This document shows, in pieces, positions 8,112 through 16,659 of a stretch of 64,000 nucleotides of DNA. Positions within the stretch are counted from its first letter, which is position 1, and the number at the start of each line of letters is the position of its first letter. The notes under the pieces were generated by a model, which did not search any database, was not told the DNA's origin, and saw nothing but the letters and a program-made list of their open reading frames with translations. The translations under genes were made by a program, and so were the position numbers. The stretch comes from Pseudomonas sp. N040 (GTDB taxonomy: Bacteria; Pseudomonadota; Gammaproteobacteria; Pseudomonadales; Pseudomonadaceae). Where the stretch lies: assembly GCF_015637705.1 (NCBI RefSeq), contig NZ_JADOBE010000002.1, positions 124,001 to 188,000 of the forward strand, read 5' to 3'.

Positions 8112-9041
8112 TCAGGTCACGACGGTGAGGAAACTTTCGTGCAGCTTGCGCTGCGGGTAGTCGAGACCCTGGGCGAAGTTGTCGAAGGTCCAGGTCAGCG
8201 GCTGGTAGTCCGGATACGGGTGGTAGCCGCCCATGAAGGTTTCGAAGCGGTTGCCGGAGGGGTCCCAGGCATAGATGGTGCAGCCGCGGGTGACGCCGTG
8301 GCGGGTCGGGCCGATGTCCACGTTGACCTTGTTCATCGACATGATGTCGCCGGCGCGCAGCACCTGCTCCCACGACTCGAGGAGGAACGAGCAGTGGTGC
8401 AGCTTGCCCTTCTCCGGGTACTCGACAAAGGCGATGTCGTGGACCTTGTGCGAACAGGACAGCCAGATGCCGAGGTCGCTGCCGCCATCCTCGCTGAGCA
8501 CGCGCTCGACCAGGAAGAAGCCCAGCACCTCGGTGAAGATCTTCTGCACCTCGGCGATGTTCGGCCCGTAGAGCAGGCAGTGATCGAGCTGCACCGGCGC
8601 GATGCCGTGCTCGCGCTGCAGGTTCCAGGGCGCCGGGTTGATGGCGGGGATGCCGTTGCCGACCTGGGTTTTCTCCGCATACAGCTCGATCAGATGCCCC
8701 GACGGCAGCTCGAAGCGCACGCGCTCGCCGGTTTCCAGCAGCTCGCCCGCCGGAATGCGGGTGGTGGCCAGGCCGTAGGCCTGCAGGTCGGCATCCAGTT
8801 TGTCCAGGGTGGCCTTGTCGAGCACCTTGAAACCAAAGAAATCGATACCGGCGCTCTCCGCCTCGCGGATCACGTAGCAGTTGTGGTCGCGTTCATCCCA
8901 GCATTTGAAATACACCCGCCCCTGCGCATCCCGCCCGGTTTCCACCAGGCCCAGCACGTCGCGGTAGAACTGGATGCCTTCTTCTAGATTCAACACGCGC
9001 ACCTGGGCATGCCCTGGGCGCAATACACCTGTCATCGCCAT
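8112..9041 (-). CDS. dmpB: Catechol 2,3-dioxygenase (extradiol)
   Basis: This 309-residue two-domain extradiol dioxygenase of the XylE/DmpB type opens catechol between C2 and C3 to yield 2-hydroxymuconic semialdehyde. Fe(II) ligands are visible as His154 (in QLDHCLLYG), a histidine in KGKLHHCSF (215/216) and Glu267 (in GNRFETF). The active-site GPTRHG motif lies near 245-250. An AAGGAG-like ribosome site is absent, but GGAGACAAGAA precedes the ATG at suitable distance. It is the promoter-proximal gene of the sigma-54 operon, so ring cleavage is transcribed before the hydroxylase. No DmpQ-type reactivating ferredoxin accompanies it. Confidence 0.95.
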   Translation of the reverse strand: MAMTGVLRPGHAQVRVLNLEEGIQFYRDVLGLVETGRDAQGRVYFKCWDERDHNCYVIREAESAGIDFFGFKVLDKATLDKLDADLQAYGLATTRIPAGELLETGERVRFELPSGHLIELYAEKTQVGNGIPAINPAPWNLQREHGIAPVQLDHCLLYGPNIAEVQKIFTEVLGFFLVERVLSEDGGSDLGIWLSCSHKVHDIAFVEYPEKGKLHHCSFLLESWEQVLRAGDIMSMNKVNVDIGPTRHGVTRGCTIYAWDPSGNRFETFMGGYHPYPDYQPLTWTFDNFAQGLDYPQRKLHESFLTVVT

Positions 9042-9134
9042 TTCTTGTCTCCATTGTTGGCCGGATGAGGTTGGCTCTGCGCATGCCCCGCGGGGGGCTG
9101 GCGACTAGCCGGATTTACAGCCTCGACCTAACAT

Positions 9135-9150
9135 TGCAGAGATGATGCCA
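9135..9150 (-). promoter_or_regulatory. Sigma-54 (-24/-12) promoter of the dmpB-KLMNOP operon
   Basis: Read on the minus strand the site is TGGCATCATCTCTGCA. The invariant GG and GC doublets have exactly the 10 bases between them required by the consensus TGGCAC-N5-TTGCA. Transcription would begin near 9122, leaving a leader of about 80 bases before dmpB. A sigma-54 activator with a GAYTGA loop (dmpR) is encoded upstream, as expected for an enhancer-dependent promoter. Confidence 0.88.
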
Positions 9151-9245
9151 ACAAATGCATGTTGTTGATTTAAAAGGATTAACCATGAAATTCAGGGCGA
9201 ATCCGCAGACCCCGGGCATGACGCTTTTGTCCGTTGCCCCGCAGC

Positions 9246-9265
9246 GCCTTACAAAAACGTAAGGC
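9246..9265. promoter_or_regulatory. Inverted repeat at the expected activator-binding position
   Basis: Arms GCCTTAC and GTAAGGC (7 bp, perfect) flank AAAAAC. The repeat lies about 100-115 bases upstream of the sigma-54 promoter, where DmpR/XylR enhancers usually sit. It does not resemble the canonical TTGAnCAA-type palindrome, so its use by DmpR is only a possibility; a hairpin of other function is the alternative. Confidence 0.35.
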
Positions 9266-9395
9266 TGTCCCCGGGCGAGCCGGCCGGCGGCCGCGCGGGG
9301 CGGGAGAAATTGCGGGGGGGCCGGGCAGCGTTCAGCGCGGGTTTATGGGGCTCGGCCTTCTGACGGGGCCTGGTCGCCAGCAGCACCGCTTGTGC

Positions 9396-9440
9396 AGGGC
9401 GGGTGCAACCCGCCGTTGCTGCGCGGGTTGCACCCGCCCT
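9396..9440. repeat. Perfect 18-bp inverted repeat (REP-like hairpin)
   Basis: Arms 9396-9413 and 9423-9440 are exact reverse complements around a 9-base loop. The core word is GGGTGCAACCCGC on one side and its complement on the other. It resembles the dispersed palindromic repeats common between Pseudomonas genes. It lies between the dmpR terminator and the dmpB promoter and has no T-run. Confidence 0.7.
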
Positions 9441-9590
9441 ACCAAATCGAGCAATAAACTTCCCCGCTGGCACGGACTAAAGGCCCAGTCAGGAGCGTGA
9501 GCGGAATCGGTGGGGCCACCAGGCAGCCACAACCATTTCAGCGCCAGGCCGATGGCTAATAGCCGCTACCCGCCCCCCGTTAATCCGGGC

Positions 9591-9616
9591 AAAAAAAATG
9601 CGCCGAAACGACGCAT
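9591..9616 (-). terminator. Rho-independent terminator of dmpR
   Basis: On the minus strand an 8-bp stem (ATGCGTCG pairing with CGGCGCAT, one G-T wobble) with a TTT loop is followed immediately by a run of eight T residues. It lies about 110 bases beyond the dmpR stop and would separate regulator transcription from the dmpB control region. Confidence 0.9.
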
Positions 9617-9723
9617 CTGGCACAAGGCGGCTTAACAATCAGGTATTCCCCGCGCCAAGGCGCGGTTGTTGGCGGAATGACGGTTTGGCCACAAGCCTCA
9701 AGGTTCAGCGCTAAAGGTTTTGC

Positions 9724-11421
9724 TCAGGCATCGTGCTCCGGCGGTTCGGCCCCGCCGAGGACCTGTTTCACCCGGTACGCCAGTTGCCGGCGGGTGATGC
9801 CGAGCAGACGCGCGGCATGTGTGAGGTTGCCGCGCGCGCGGTCTACCGCGAGGCGCAGCAGGCGTGCTTCGTGGGCCTGCAGATCGAAGCCGTCTTCCAG
9901 CAGGGTCTCGTAGAGCTGGTCCTTGCGCGCCTCGTCGGCATTGCCCACCCGCCCCTGGCGGTCGATCGCAGCGCCCGGCGCCGCGGCCGGCGCCATGCCG
10001 GGAAACAGGTGCTCGACCTCGATCTGCCCGTCGGACGGCGCCAGCAGCACCGCCCGCTCGATCAGGTTCTCCAGCTCGCGGACATTGCCCGGCCAGTCGT
10101 AGGCCATCAGGCCGAGCATGGCCAGGTCGCTGATGCCCTGGATGTGCTTGTGATACAGCGGCGAGTATTTCTCGATCAGCACCGAGACCAGCACCGGGAT
10201 GTCCGACTTGCGCTTGCGCAGCGGCGGAATCTCCAGCGGGTAGGTGGCCAGGCGGTAGTAGAGATCGGCGCGAAAGCGGCCCTCGGCAATCGCCTGCTGC
10301 AGGTTGACGTTGGTCGCCGCGACCAGGCGCACGTTGACCTTGCGCAGCTTGTCGTCACCCAGCCGCTCGAGTTCGCCGGTCTGCAGCACGCGCAGCAGCT
10401 TGACCTGGGCCGAGGGCGACAGTTCGCCCAGCTCATCGAGGAACAGGGTGCCGCCATCGGCGCGCTCGAAGCGCCCGGGACGGGAACATTGCGCGCCGGT
10501 ATAGGCGCCCTTCTGCACGCCGAACAGCTCCGACTCGATCAGGTCGTTGGGAATCGCGGCGCAGTTGACCGCGACGAACGGCTTGTCTGCCCGTGTGCTG
10601 TTTTCGTGCAGCCAGCGGGCGAAGACCTCCTTGCCGACCCCGGTTTCACCCAGCAGCAGCACGGTGATCGGGCTGCTGGCGGCCTTGCTGAGCAGGCTGA
10701 AGGCGGCGCGGAAGGTCGGCGAACTGCCGACCAGCTTGCCCGCGGCGCGCTGCTCGCGCTGGCGCCCCTGAACTTGCCACAGCTCGTCCTGCAACTGCTC
10801 GAACGAGGTTTCCTGGTCCTTGGGCTCCAGGCAGTACTCGAGGAAGGCGGCATCGCCCCAGTCCTCGGCCGGCTTGCCCTCGAGCACGCAGCGCGGATCA
10901 CCGCAGCAGACGCACTGGGTTTCGCGGAAAATGATGTCGCGCTTGAAGAAGCGGCTGGTATAGCCCGAGGCATAGCCCGCCAGGTTCCAGCAGGCCGGCT
11001 CGTCACCGACGCCGAACAGTTGCAGGTGGGACTCGCCTTCCCAGGAGTTGTCGCAGTTCACCGAACCGATGAACACGCCCTTTTCCCAGTCGATTTCGGC
11101 TTCGGTAATGGTCGAGCGCACCAAGCCCTCGAACGCATGCAGCTCCGGGCCGATCTTGAACACGTCATAGGCATCGCCCTCGCCATACAGCTTGTGCGCG
11201 AGGTCGGCATCCTGCTGGCCGGCGGCAAAGCCCATGCGAAACAGCAGGCGCCAGGCGCGCTTGGGGCCCAGCGATTCGATCATCTCCTGACGCAGGGCGC
11301 CGAAGGCCTTGGCGTGCATCAGCAGCATGCGGTTCTCGTCGAGCCAGATCTGCCCGCTCTCGATATTGAAGCGCAGCCGGGAACGCAGGTTGAAGCGTTC
11401 GACTAGGGGTTGCTCTGCCAT
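9724..11421 (-). CDS. dmpR: Sigma-54-dependent phenol-responsive activator (DmpR/XylR family)
   Basis: Starting at [10 protein letters not shown] the protein has 565 residues, close to DmpR (563). The N-terminal XylR_N/V4R sensing region (about 1-210) ends in a cysteine cluster (CVCCGDPRC). A short linker leads to an AAA+ domain with Walker A GETGVGKE near 265, the sigma-54 contact loop GAYTGA near 315, and an arginine finger region. A C-terminal Fis-type helix-turn-helix carries [20 protein letters not shown]. It should bind phenols directly and activate the sigma-54 promoter of the dmpB operon. The longer upstream in-frame start is disfavoured because CAGGAA precedes 11421. It lies 210 bases after the RND gene on the same strand. 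Confidence 0.93.
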   Translation of the reverse strand: MAEQPLVERFNLRSRLRFNIESGQIWLDENRMLLMHAKAFGALRQEMIESLGPKRAWRLLFRMGFAAGQQDADLAHKLYGEGDAYDVFKIGPELHAFEGLVRSTITEAEIDWEKGVFIGSVNCDNSWEGESHLQLFGVGDEPACWNLAGYASGYTSRFFKRDIIFRETQCVCCGDPRCVLEGKPAEDWGDAAFLEYCLEPKDQETSFEQLQDELWQVQGRQREQRAAGKLVGSSPTFRAAFSLLSKAASSPITVLLLGETGVGKEVFARWLHENSTRADKPFVAVNCAAIPNDLIESELFGVQKGAYTGAQCSRPGRFERADGGTLFLDELGELSPSAQVKLLRVLQTGELERLGDDKLRKVNVRLVAATNVNLQQAIAEGRFRADLYYRLATYPLEIPPLRKRKSDIPVLVSVLIEKYSPLYHKHIQGISDLAMLGLMAYDWPGNVRELENLIERAVLLAPSDGQIEVEHLFPGMAPAAAPGAAIDRQGRVGNADEARKDQLYETLLEDGFDLQAHEARLLRLAVDRARGNLTHAARLLGITRRQLAYRVKQVLGGAEPPEHDA

Positions 11422-11631
11422 GAAGATTCCTGAATCGGGTCCAAGCACGGGCCTTTCGCCCCGCTGGGCCGCGGGGGCCCTGCGGGGCGCAGGCATTTGT
11501 TGTTGTACGTGCAATCTGCAGCCTTCGCCATACGGACTACAGTTTAGGCCGTTCGCTTGCCACTCGCCTCTGCTGTTTGCCGGCAGCCGGCCATGGCCAG
11601 GGGTGCCCGGCCAGTTGGCTGCGGGCGCGGA

Positions 11632-14031
11632 TCATGCCGCCGCGGCAGCCTTCGGCCGCAGCAGGAAGTGCGCCAGCGCCGGCAGCAGGATCAGCGCACC
11701 GAGCATGTTCCAGATGAACATGAACGCCAGCAGGATGCCCATGTCGGCCTGGAACTTGATCGGCGACAGGACCCAGGTGGCCACGGCGATGCCCAGGGTG
11801 ATGCCGGTCAGCACCACCACCTTGCCGGTGAACAGCAGCGCCTGGTAATACGCCTCGGACAGCGACATGCCTTCCTTCAGCCGCGCCAAGGTCACGGTCA
11901 TCACATACAGCGCGTAGTCCACGCCGATGCCGACACCCAGCGCAATCACCGGCAGGGTGGCCACCTTGACCCCGATGTTCAGCCAGACCATCAGCGCCTC
12001 GCAGAGCACCGAGGTGATCATCAGCGGCACCACGGCGCAGATCACCGCCCGCCACGAACGGAAGGTGATGAAGGCGAGCAGGATCACCGCCGCGTAGACC
12101 AGGAACAGCATCTGCACGTTGGCTTTCTTCACCACGATGTTGGTTGCCGCCTCAATCCCGGCATTGCCCGCCGCATTGAGGAAGCGGATCTCGGCGCTGT
12201 TGTATTTGCCGGCAAAGGCCTCCACCACCTCGACCACGCTGGTCAGGGTGTCGGCCTTGTGATCCTTGAGGTAGGCGTAGACCGTGAGCAGGTCGCAGTT
12301 CTGGTTGAACACTTCACGCGGCGCACGGGTGATGATCGCATTGAGCATGTCCTGCGAGCGCGGCACCTCGGACCACTTCAGGCTGCCCTCGTTCATCCCC
12401 GAGTTGGCCACCTTGGCGATGCTCGCCAGCGAACTGACCGCCTCCACGCCCGGCAGTTGCTGCAGCTCGCGTGACAGCGCATCCACCGCCATCAGGGTGC
12501 TGTAGTGGGCGCAGGCATATTGCGGGGTCTTGACCATGATGATGAACACATCACTGCTCGCCGCATAATTGGCCACCATGAAGGCATTGTCGCGGTTGTA
12601 GCGCGAATCGGCACGCAGCTCCGGCGCGCCCGGATCGGTATCGCCGATCTTCAGCTGGGTACTCACCGCCAGGCCGAAGGCGCCCAGGCCCAGCCCCAGG
12701 GCAAGGGCCAGGCCGGCCCAGGGAGTGCGGGTGAACAGGTCAAGGAAGGCCCAGAACGGGTGCTTCTTGTGCTGCACATCGCCCTCGTCCTGCACTTCGG
12801 CCTTGAGGCTGCGCCGCGCGGCCACCAGGCTGACGCCGGTATAGGACAGCAGGATCGGCAGCAGCACCAGGTTGGTGAAGATCAGCACGGCCACGCCGAT
12901 GCTCGCGGTAATCGCCAGGTCCTGGATGACCTGGATATCGATCACCATCAGCACGGCAAAGCCCACCGCATCGGCGAGCAAGGCGGTCAACCCGGCGAGG
13001 AACAGGCGGCGGAAGGTATAGCGCGCCGCCACCAGGCGGTGGGTGCCGCGGCCGATGTCCTGCATGATGCCGTTCATCTTCTGCGCGCCGTGGCTCATGC
13101 CGATGGCGAACACCAGGAACGGCACCAGCACCGAATACGGGTCCAGCTCGTAGCCCAGGGTCGGCAACAGGCCGAGCAGCCAGACCACCGCGACCAGCGA
13201 ACAGAACACCACCAGCAGGGTGCTGCGCAGGCAGCGGGTGTACCAGTAGAGCACCGCCGTGCAGATCACGATGGCCGCGGCAAAGAACACCAGCACCTGG
13301 CGCAGGCCGTCGATCAGGTCGCCGACCACCTTGGCAAAGCCGGTGACATGGATGGCGATCTGCTCCGACTCGTACTTGCTGCGCAGCTGCTCGACCTTCT
13401 GCGACAGCGCGTGGTAATCGATGCGCTCACCGGTTTCGGCAACCTTTTCCTGCAGCGGCACCAGCACGATGCTCGACTTGAAATTGGCCGCGACCAGCTG
13501 GCCGACCTCTCCCGAACGCTCGACATTCAGGCGCACCTGTTCGAGGCTCTCGCGCGAACCGTCATAGCCATCGGGGATGACCGTACCGCCATCCAGGCCT
13601 TCCTCGGTCACCCCGGTCCAGCGTACCGAGGGCGCCCACAGCGACTTCATGTACGGGCGATCCACACCCGGCAGGAGGAACACCTCATCACTGAGCTTGC
13701 GCACCGTTTCCAGGTATTCGGCATCGAAGATCGTGCCTTGCCTGGCTTCCACCGCGATGCGCAGCGTGTTGCCCATGCCGGACAACTGCTTGCGGTTCTC
13801 GAGGAAATTGACAATGTACGGATGACTGGTCGGAATCATCTTCTCGAAGGCCGCGTTGAGCGACAGGCCGAGCGCCTGGTAACCGAGCAGCAGCGTGGTC
13901 AGCAGGCACAGCACCACGATCACCAGGCGATTGTTGAACAGCAGGCGTTCACCGAAGGTTCCCGACTGCTGGTCGAAGTCCTGCAGGTCCGCGATGACGG
14001 TTTCCGACGCGTTGAAATGGGCATGACTCAT
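11632..14031 (-). CDS. RND/MMPL-family transporter of the envelope operon
   Basis: This 799-residue protein has the RND plan: an N-terminal membrane helix near 35-55, a large periplasmic domain (about 55-240), a cluster of five to six helices (about 240-410), a second helix and periplasmic domain (about 425-620), and a final helix bundle (about 620-790). The helix GVGIGVDYALYV resembles the proton-relay region of MMPL/sterol-sensing transporters. It belongs to the MMPL/HpnN-like group seen near DUF1302/DUF1329 genes and not to the tripartite AcrB type; no membrane-fusion gene is adjacent. The start lies 2 bases after the YCF48 gene. The substrate is unknown; a hydrophobic substrate or envelope lipid is inference. 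Confidence 0.88.
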   Translation of the reverse strand: MSHAHFNASETVIADLQDFDQQSGTFGERLLFNNRLVIVVLCLLTTLLLGYQALGLSLNAAFEKMIPTSHPYIVNFLENRKQLSGMGNTLRIAVEARQGTIFDAEYLETVRKLSDEVFLLPGVDRPYMKSLWAPSVRWTGVTEEGLDGGTVIPDGYDGSRESLEQVRLNVERSGEVGQLVAANFKSSIVLVPLQEKVAETGERIDYHALSQKVEQLRSKYESEQIAIHVTGFAKVVGDLIDGLRQVLVFFAAAIVICTAVLYWYTRCLRSTLLVVFCSLVAVVWLLGLLPTLGYELDPYSVLVPFLVFAIGMSHGAQKMNGIMQDIGRGTHRLVAARYTFRRLFLAGLTALLADAVGFAVLMVIDIQVIQDLAITASIGVAVLIFTNLVLLPILLSYTGVSLVAARRSLKAEVQDEGDVQHKKHPFWAFLDLFTRTPWAGLALALGLGLGAFGLAVSTQLKIGDTDPGAPELRADSRYNRDNAFMVANYAASSDVFIIMVKTPQYACAHYSTLMAVDALSRELQQLPGVEAVSSLASIAKVANSGMNEGSLKWSEVPRSQDMLNAIITRAPREVFNQNCDLLTVYAYLKDHKADTLTSVVEVVEAFAGKYNSAEIRFLNAAGNAGIEAATNIVVKKANVQMLFLVYAAVILLAFITFRSWRAVICAVVPLMITSVLCEALMVWLNIGVKVATLPVIALGVGIGVDYALYVMTVTLARLKEGMSLSEAYYQALLFTGKVVVLTGITLGIAVATWVLSPIKFQADMGILLAFMFIWNMLGALILLPALAHFLLRPKAAAAA

Positions 14032-14033
14032 GA

Positions 14034-15134
14034 TTAATTCCCCGCCACGACTGCATCAGGCTCGATCCGCGACAAGCCGCGTGACCCTGAAATGATCAGC
14101 GCACCATCCGCTGCCTCGAGAATGCCGCTCAGGCCGGCGCCGGCCTGAACCTGTAGCGCCACGAACGTGCGGCCCGCATCGCTGCTGCGCAGGAAGCCAC
14201 CGCTTTCATCGGCCAGCAGCCAGCTACCATCCTGCAGCCGCAGGCCCGCCGTGAGCGTCACCGCGTGCGGCAGCCCGATATGTTCCCAGCTGGCCCCGCC
14301 ATCCGTGCTGCGCCAGGCATTGCCGCGCAGGCCATAGGCCAGCAGGGTGTTGTCGTCGACGCTGAGGGCACCGAAGAAGGTGCCGGGATACGGCGTGCGC
14401 ACTTCGCTGAACTGCACACCGCCATCCGTCGAGCGGAACAGCGCACCCTGCTCACCGGCGACCAGCAACTGGCCGTGCCCGGCCTGGACCTGATAGAGGT
14501 GCTTGCCGCGCGGGTTGGGTATCCGCCCGACCAGCGACTGCCAGCTGTTGCCGCCATCGGCCGTCACCACGGCGATGCCGTAGGCACCGACGGCGTAGCC
14601 ATGCAGGGCATCGCTGAAGTGCACGCCGAGGAACGGCTTGTCCGGACCGTCACTGACCAGGAATTCGGCGCTGCGCACAGCGGCGGCGGCGCCCTCCTCC
14701 CCGGCCGCCAGGCGCTGGCGGGCATCGTCCAGGATGATCTGCGCGGCTTGCCGGCCATCCAGCTGGCGCTGCCAGGTTTCCCCGCCATCGCTGCTGTGCA
14801 GGATCACCCCGCTGTGGCCGACCGCCCAGCCGTGGCTGGCGGAAACGAAATCGACATCGGTCAGCAGCACACTCACCGGCACGCTGCCGGCCTGGCGCCA
14901 GCTGCGCCCCTGGTCGTCGGAGAGCAGCACCGCGCCGCGTTCGCCAACCGCGACCAGGCGCTCGCCGGCCTGCGCCACGGCGAGTTGCAGGGCCGTCTGG
15001 GCGCGGGCATTGTGCTGCGCCGGAAGATCCAGCAGGTCAGGCACGCTGGCCGTGTCGGCGGCGCTGGAAAGACTGGCCAGGCTGGCCAGGCACAGGGCCG
15101 CGACGGCCCGCCGGAGCGGATTGAATGCGGGCAT
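14034..15134 (-). CDS. Exported YCF48/BNR-repeat beta-propeller protein
   Basis: The start at 15134 puts a signal peptide (RR, hydrophobic AVAALCLASLASL, then ASA-like cleavage) at the front of a 366-residue protein; the ORF can extend 15 codons upstream, but that adds non-signal sequence. At least six BNR/Asp-box motifs occur at regular intervals: SDDQGRSW, SSDGGETW, TADGGNSW, STDGGVQF, STDGGASW and SSDAGRTF. This predicts a periplasmic or surface propeller related to YCF48 (photosystem II assembly) proteins, which in proteobacteria are commonly encoded beside DUF1302, DUF1329 and RND genes. It probably acts as a scaffold or partner in that system; no enzymatic role can be assigned. Confidence 0.85.
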   Translation of the reverse strand: MPAFNPLRRAVAALCLASLASLSSAADTASVPDLLDLPAQHNARAQTALQLAVAQAGERLVAVGERGAVLLSDDQGRSWRQAGSVPVSVLLTDVDFVSASHGWAVGHSGVILHSSDGGETWQRQLDGRQAAQIILDDARQRLAAGEEGAAAAVRSAEFLVSDGPDKPFLGVHFSDALHGYAVGAYGIAVVTADGGNSWQSLVGRIPNPRGKHLYQVQAGHGQLLVAGEQGALFRSTDGGVQFSEVRTPYPGTFFGALSVDDNTLLAYGLRGNAWRSTDGGASWEHIGLPHAVTLTAGLRLQDGSWLLADESGGFLRSSDAGRTFVALQVQAGAGLSGILEAADGALIISGSRGLSRIEPDAVVAGN

Positions 15135-15271
15135 TTTGGGTACTCGAAGCCATCCCCGTTCCTGCGCGGCACGCGCCACGGCGATGCCTGCAGGAAGGAG
15201 GATCTAGGTAAGAGACGGCTGCCACCCGGCGCATCAGGCGGGGTGGCAGCACCGGGACAGCAACCCTGAAC

Positions 15272-16633
15272 TCAGCGAATGCCTTCGCCGGCCACCGAGT
15301 CGCCGGTGAAGTACATCTCCGGTTTGCGCTCGACGATCTGGAACACCGCCTCGTTGAGCGACTGGGTGGTGCTCATGGTGCCGGCCTGCAGGTTGAACAC
15401 ATGCGCCGGCTTGAGTTCCAGCAAGGGCACCGAGGGCACCACGAACGGCGTGACCTGGGTGGTGCGCCAGAGCTTGCCTTCGCTGTCGTAGCCGTCCATC
15501 AGCAGGATCATCCAGGAGTCCTCATCGAAGAACACCCGCCGCGTCGGCACCGCATGCCGCTTGCCGGCGGCGACAGTGGCCTCGACTTCCCAGACCCGGT
15601 GCTTTTCCCAGCGCATCAGGTCGGGGTTCAGGTGATGCTGGCCGTAGGCCTGGTCCACTGTCGCGGTAACCAGCGCGTTGCTGTTGTACGGCACGTACAG
15701 CTCGCGCTTGCCCACCAGTTTCCAGTCGTAGCGGTCGAGGTGGCCCATGAAGGCCTGCACTTCATCGAAGTAGTTGGCCCCGGAAGCAACGAAATCGGGG
15801 GTGTCATAGGCGACTGTCGGCGCGCGGCGCACACGGCGCTGGCCCACCAGGTACTGCCAGGCCTGGCGCGAATTGGCCACGTCGATGCTGTCGCGGAACA
15901 CCAGCGACTCGCCGGCCTTGAACGGTGGCGCGATGGTGCTGAAGCGTTGCAGCCAGTACTCGCCGCTCCAGGTATCGGCAGCGCCGTCCTTGTAGTAGTA
16001 CGGGTACTGGTTGGCCTCGTCGTTCATGGTCGCCAGGGCGCGCGTACCATCGGAAGTGAGGATGATGTTCTTGAAGCTGGCCAGCTCGGAAGCCTCGGCT
16101 TCGACGCGCAGCAGGTGGTTCCAGATGACCTCCACGCCGGTCTGCGGAATCGGGAAGGGAATCCCGCCATAGCAGCCCTGCAGCGACAGGCCGTTGTCCT
16201 TGAGCTGGCACTGCGTGGCGTTTTTCAGAGTGTTGTCATACACGTATTGCGGGGCCGCGGCGGTGCGGTGCGCGGGGTACACGTCGACGCGGAAGCTGTC
16301 CGGGTACTTCTTCAGCAGCGCCTGGGTGCCCTCGGACAGGTTGGCGGCAAACTGCGCCATGTTCTGCGCGCTGATCTTCTCCAGCGGCTGCTCGCCGGCA
16401 AACACCTGAACCGGGATATCGCCGATCTTCTGCTCGGAAACCGCCAGCCCGGCCACGCCGCTCCAGGCCGGAATGCTGCCGTCCTGGTTGCCGGCCTTCT
16501 CGCCGCCCAGCGGGGTCAGGTTGCTGTTCAGGGCCGCTGCGGCCTCGGCGCTCACGGCGGCTTGTGCGGCCTGCATGCCCAGCAGGCTGACAGCCATGGC
16601 GGTGCACAGAATGGTTTTCTTAAACATGGTCAT
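15272..16633 (-). CDS. DUF1329 exported protein (LolB-like fold family)
   Basis: This 453-residue protein starts with a signal peptide (KKTILCTAMAVSLLGMQAAQA). The body fits DUF1329, a family with an outer-membrane-lipoprotein-carrier-like fold, including the GGIPFPIP motif near residues 155-162 and a C-terminal W-rich segment. It follows the DUF1302 gene by 26 bases, the conserved pairing of these two families. DUF1329 proteins are periplasmic and thought to work with the DUF1302 barrel; the substrate is not established. An ATG two codons downstream is an equally possible start. Confidence 0.88.
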   Translation of the reverse strand: MTMFKKTILCTAMAVSLLGMQAAQAAVSAEAAAALNSNLTPLGGEKAGNQDGSIPAWSGVAGLAVSEQKIGDIPVQVFAGEQPLEKISAQNMAQFAANLSEGTQALLKKYPDSFRVDVYPAHRTAAAPQYVYDNTLKNATQCQLKDNGLSLQGCYGGIPFPIPQTGVEVIWNHLLRVEAEASELASFKNIILTSDGTRALATMNDEANQYPYYYKDGAADTWSGEYWLQRFSTIAPPFKAGESLVFRDSIDVANSRQAWQYLVGQRRVRRAPTVAYDTPDFVASGANYFDEVQAFMGHLDRYDWKLVGKRELYVPYNSNALVTATVDQAYGQHHLNPDLMRWEKHRVWEVEATVAAGKRHAVPTRRVFFDEDSWMILLMDGYDSEGKLWRTTQVTPFVVPSVPLLELKPAHVFNLQAGTMSTTQSLNEAVFQIVERKPEMYFTGDSVAGEGIR

Positions 16634-16659
16634 TAACCTCGAATGTTCTCTGTACTGGC

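Larger units (their letters stand above)
9042..9723. other. Control region between dmpR and dmpB (no gene)
   Basis: This 680-base stretch between the dmpR stop and the dmpB start codes for nothing recognisable. From left to right it holds the sigma-54 promoter (9135-9150), an A/T-rich segment at about 9151-9185 that includes an imperfect IHF-like site on the minus strand, an inverted repeat near the expected activator position (9246-9265), a long perfect hairpin (9396-9440) and the dmpR terminator (9591-9616). No canonical DmpR/XylR upstream activating palindrome (TTGATCAATTGATCAA-like) was found by eye. Confidence 0.7.

Noticed and set aside
11500..11570. A sigma-54-like promoter upstream of dmpR
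   Set aside because: TGGC and TGC(A) words are present on the minus strand, but the GG-GC spacing is off by one or two bases in every alignment.
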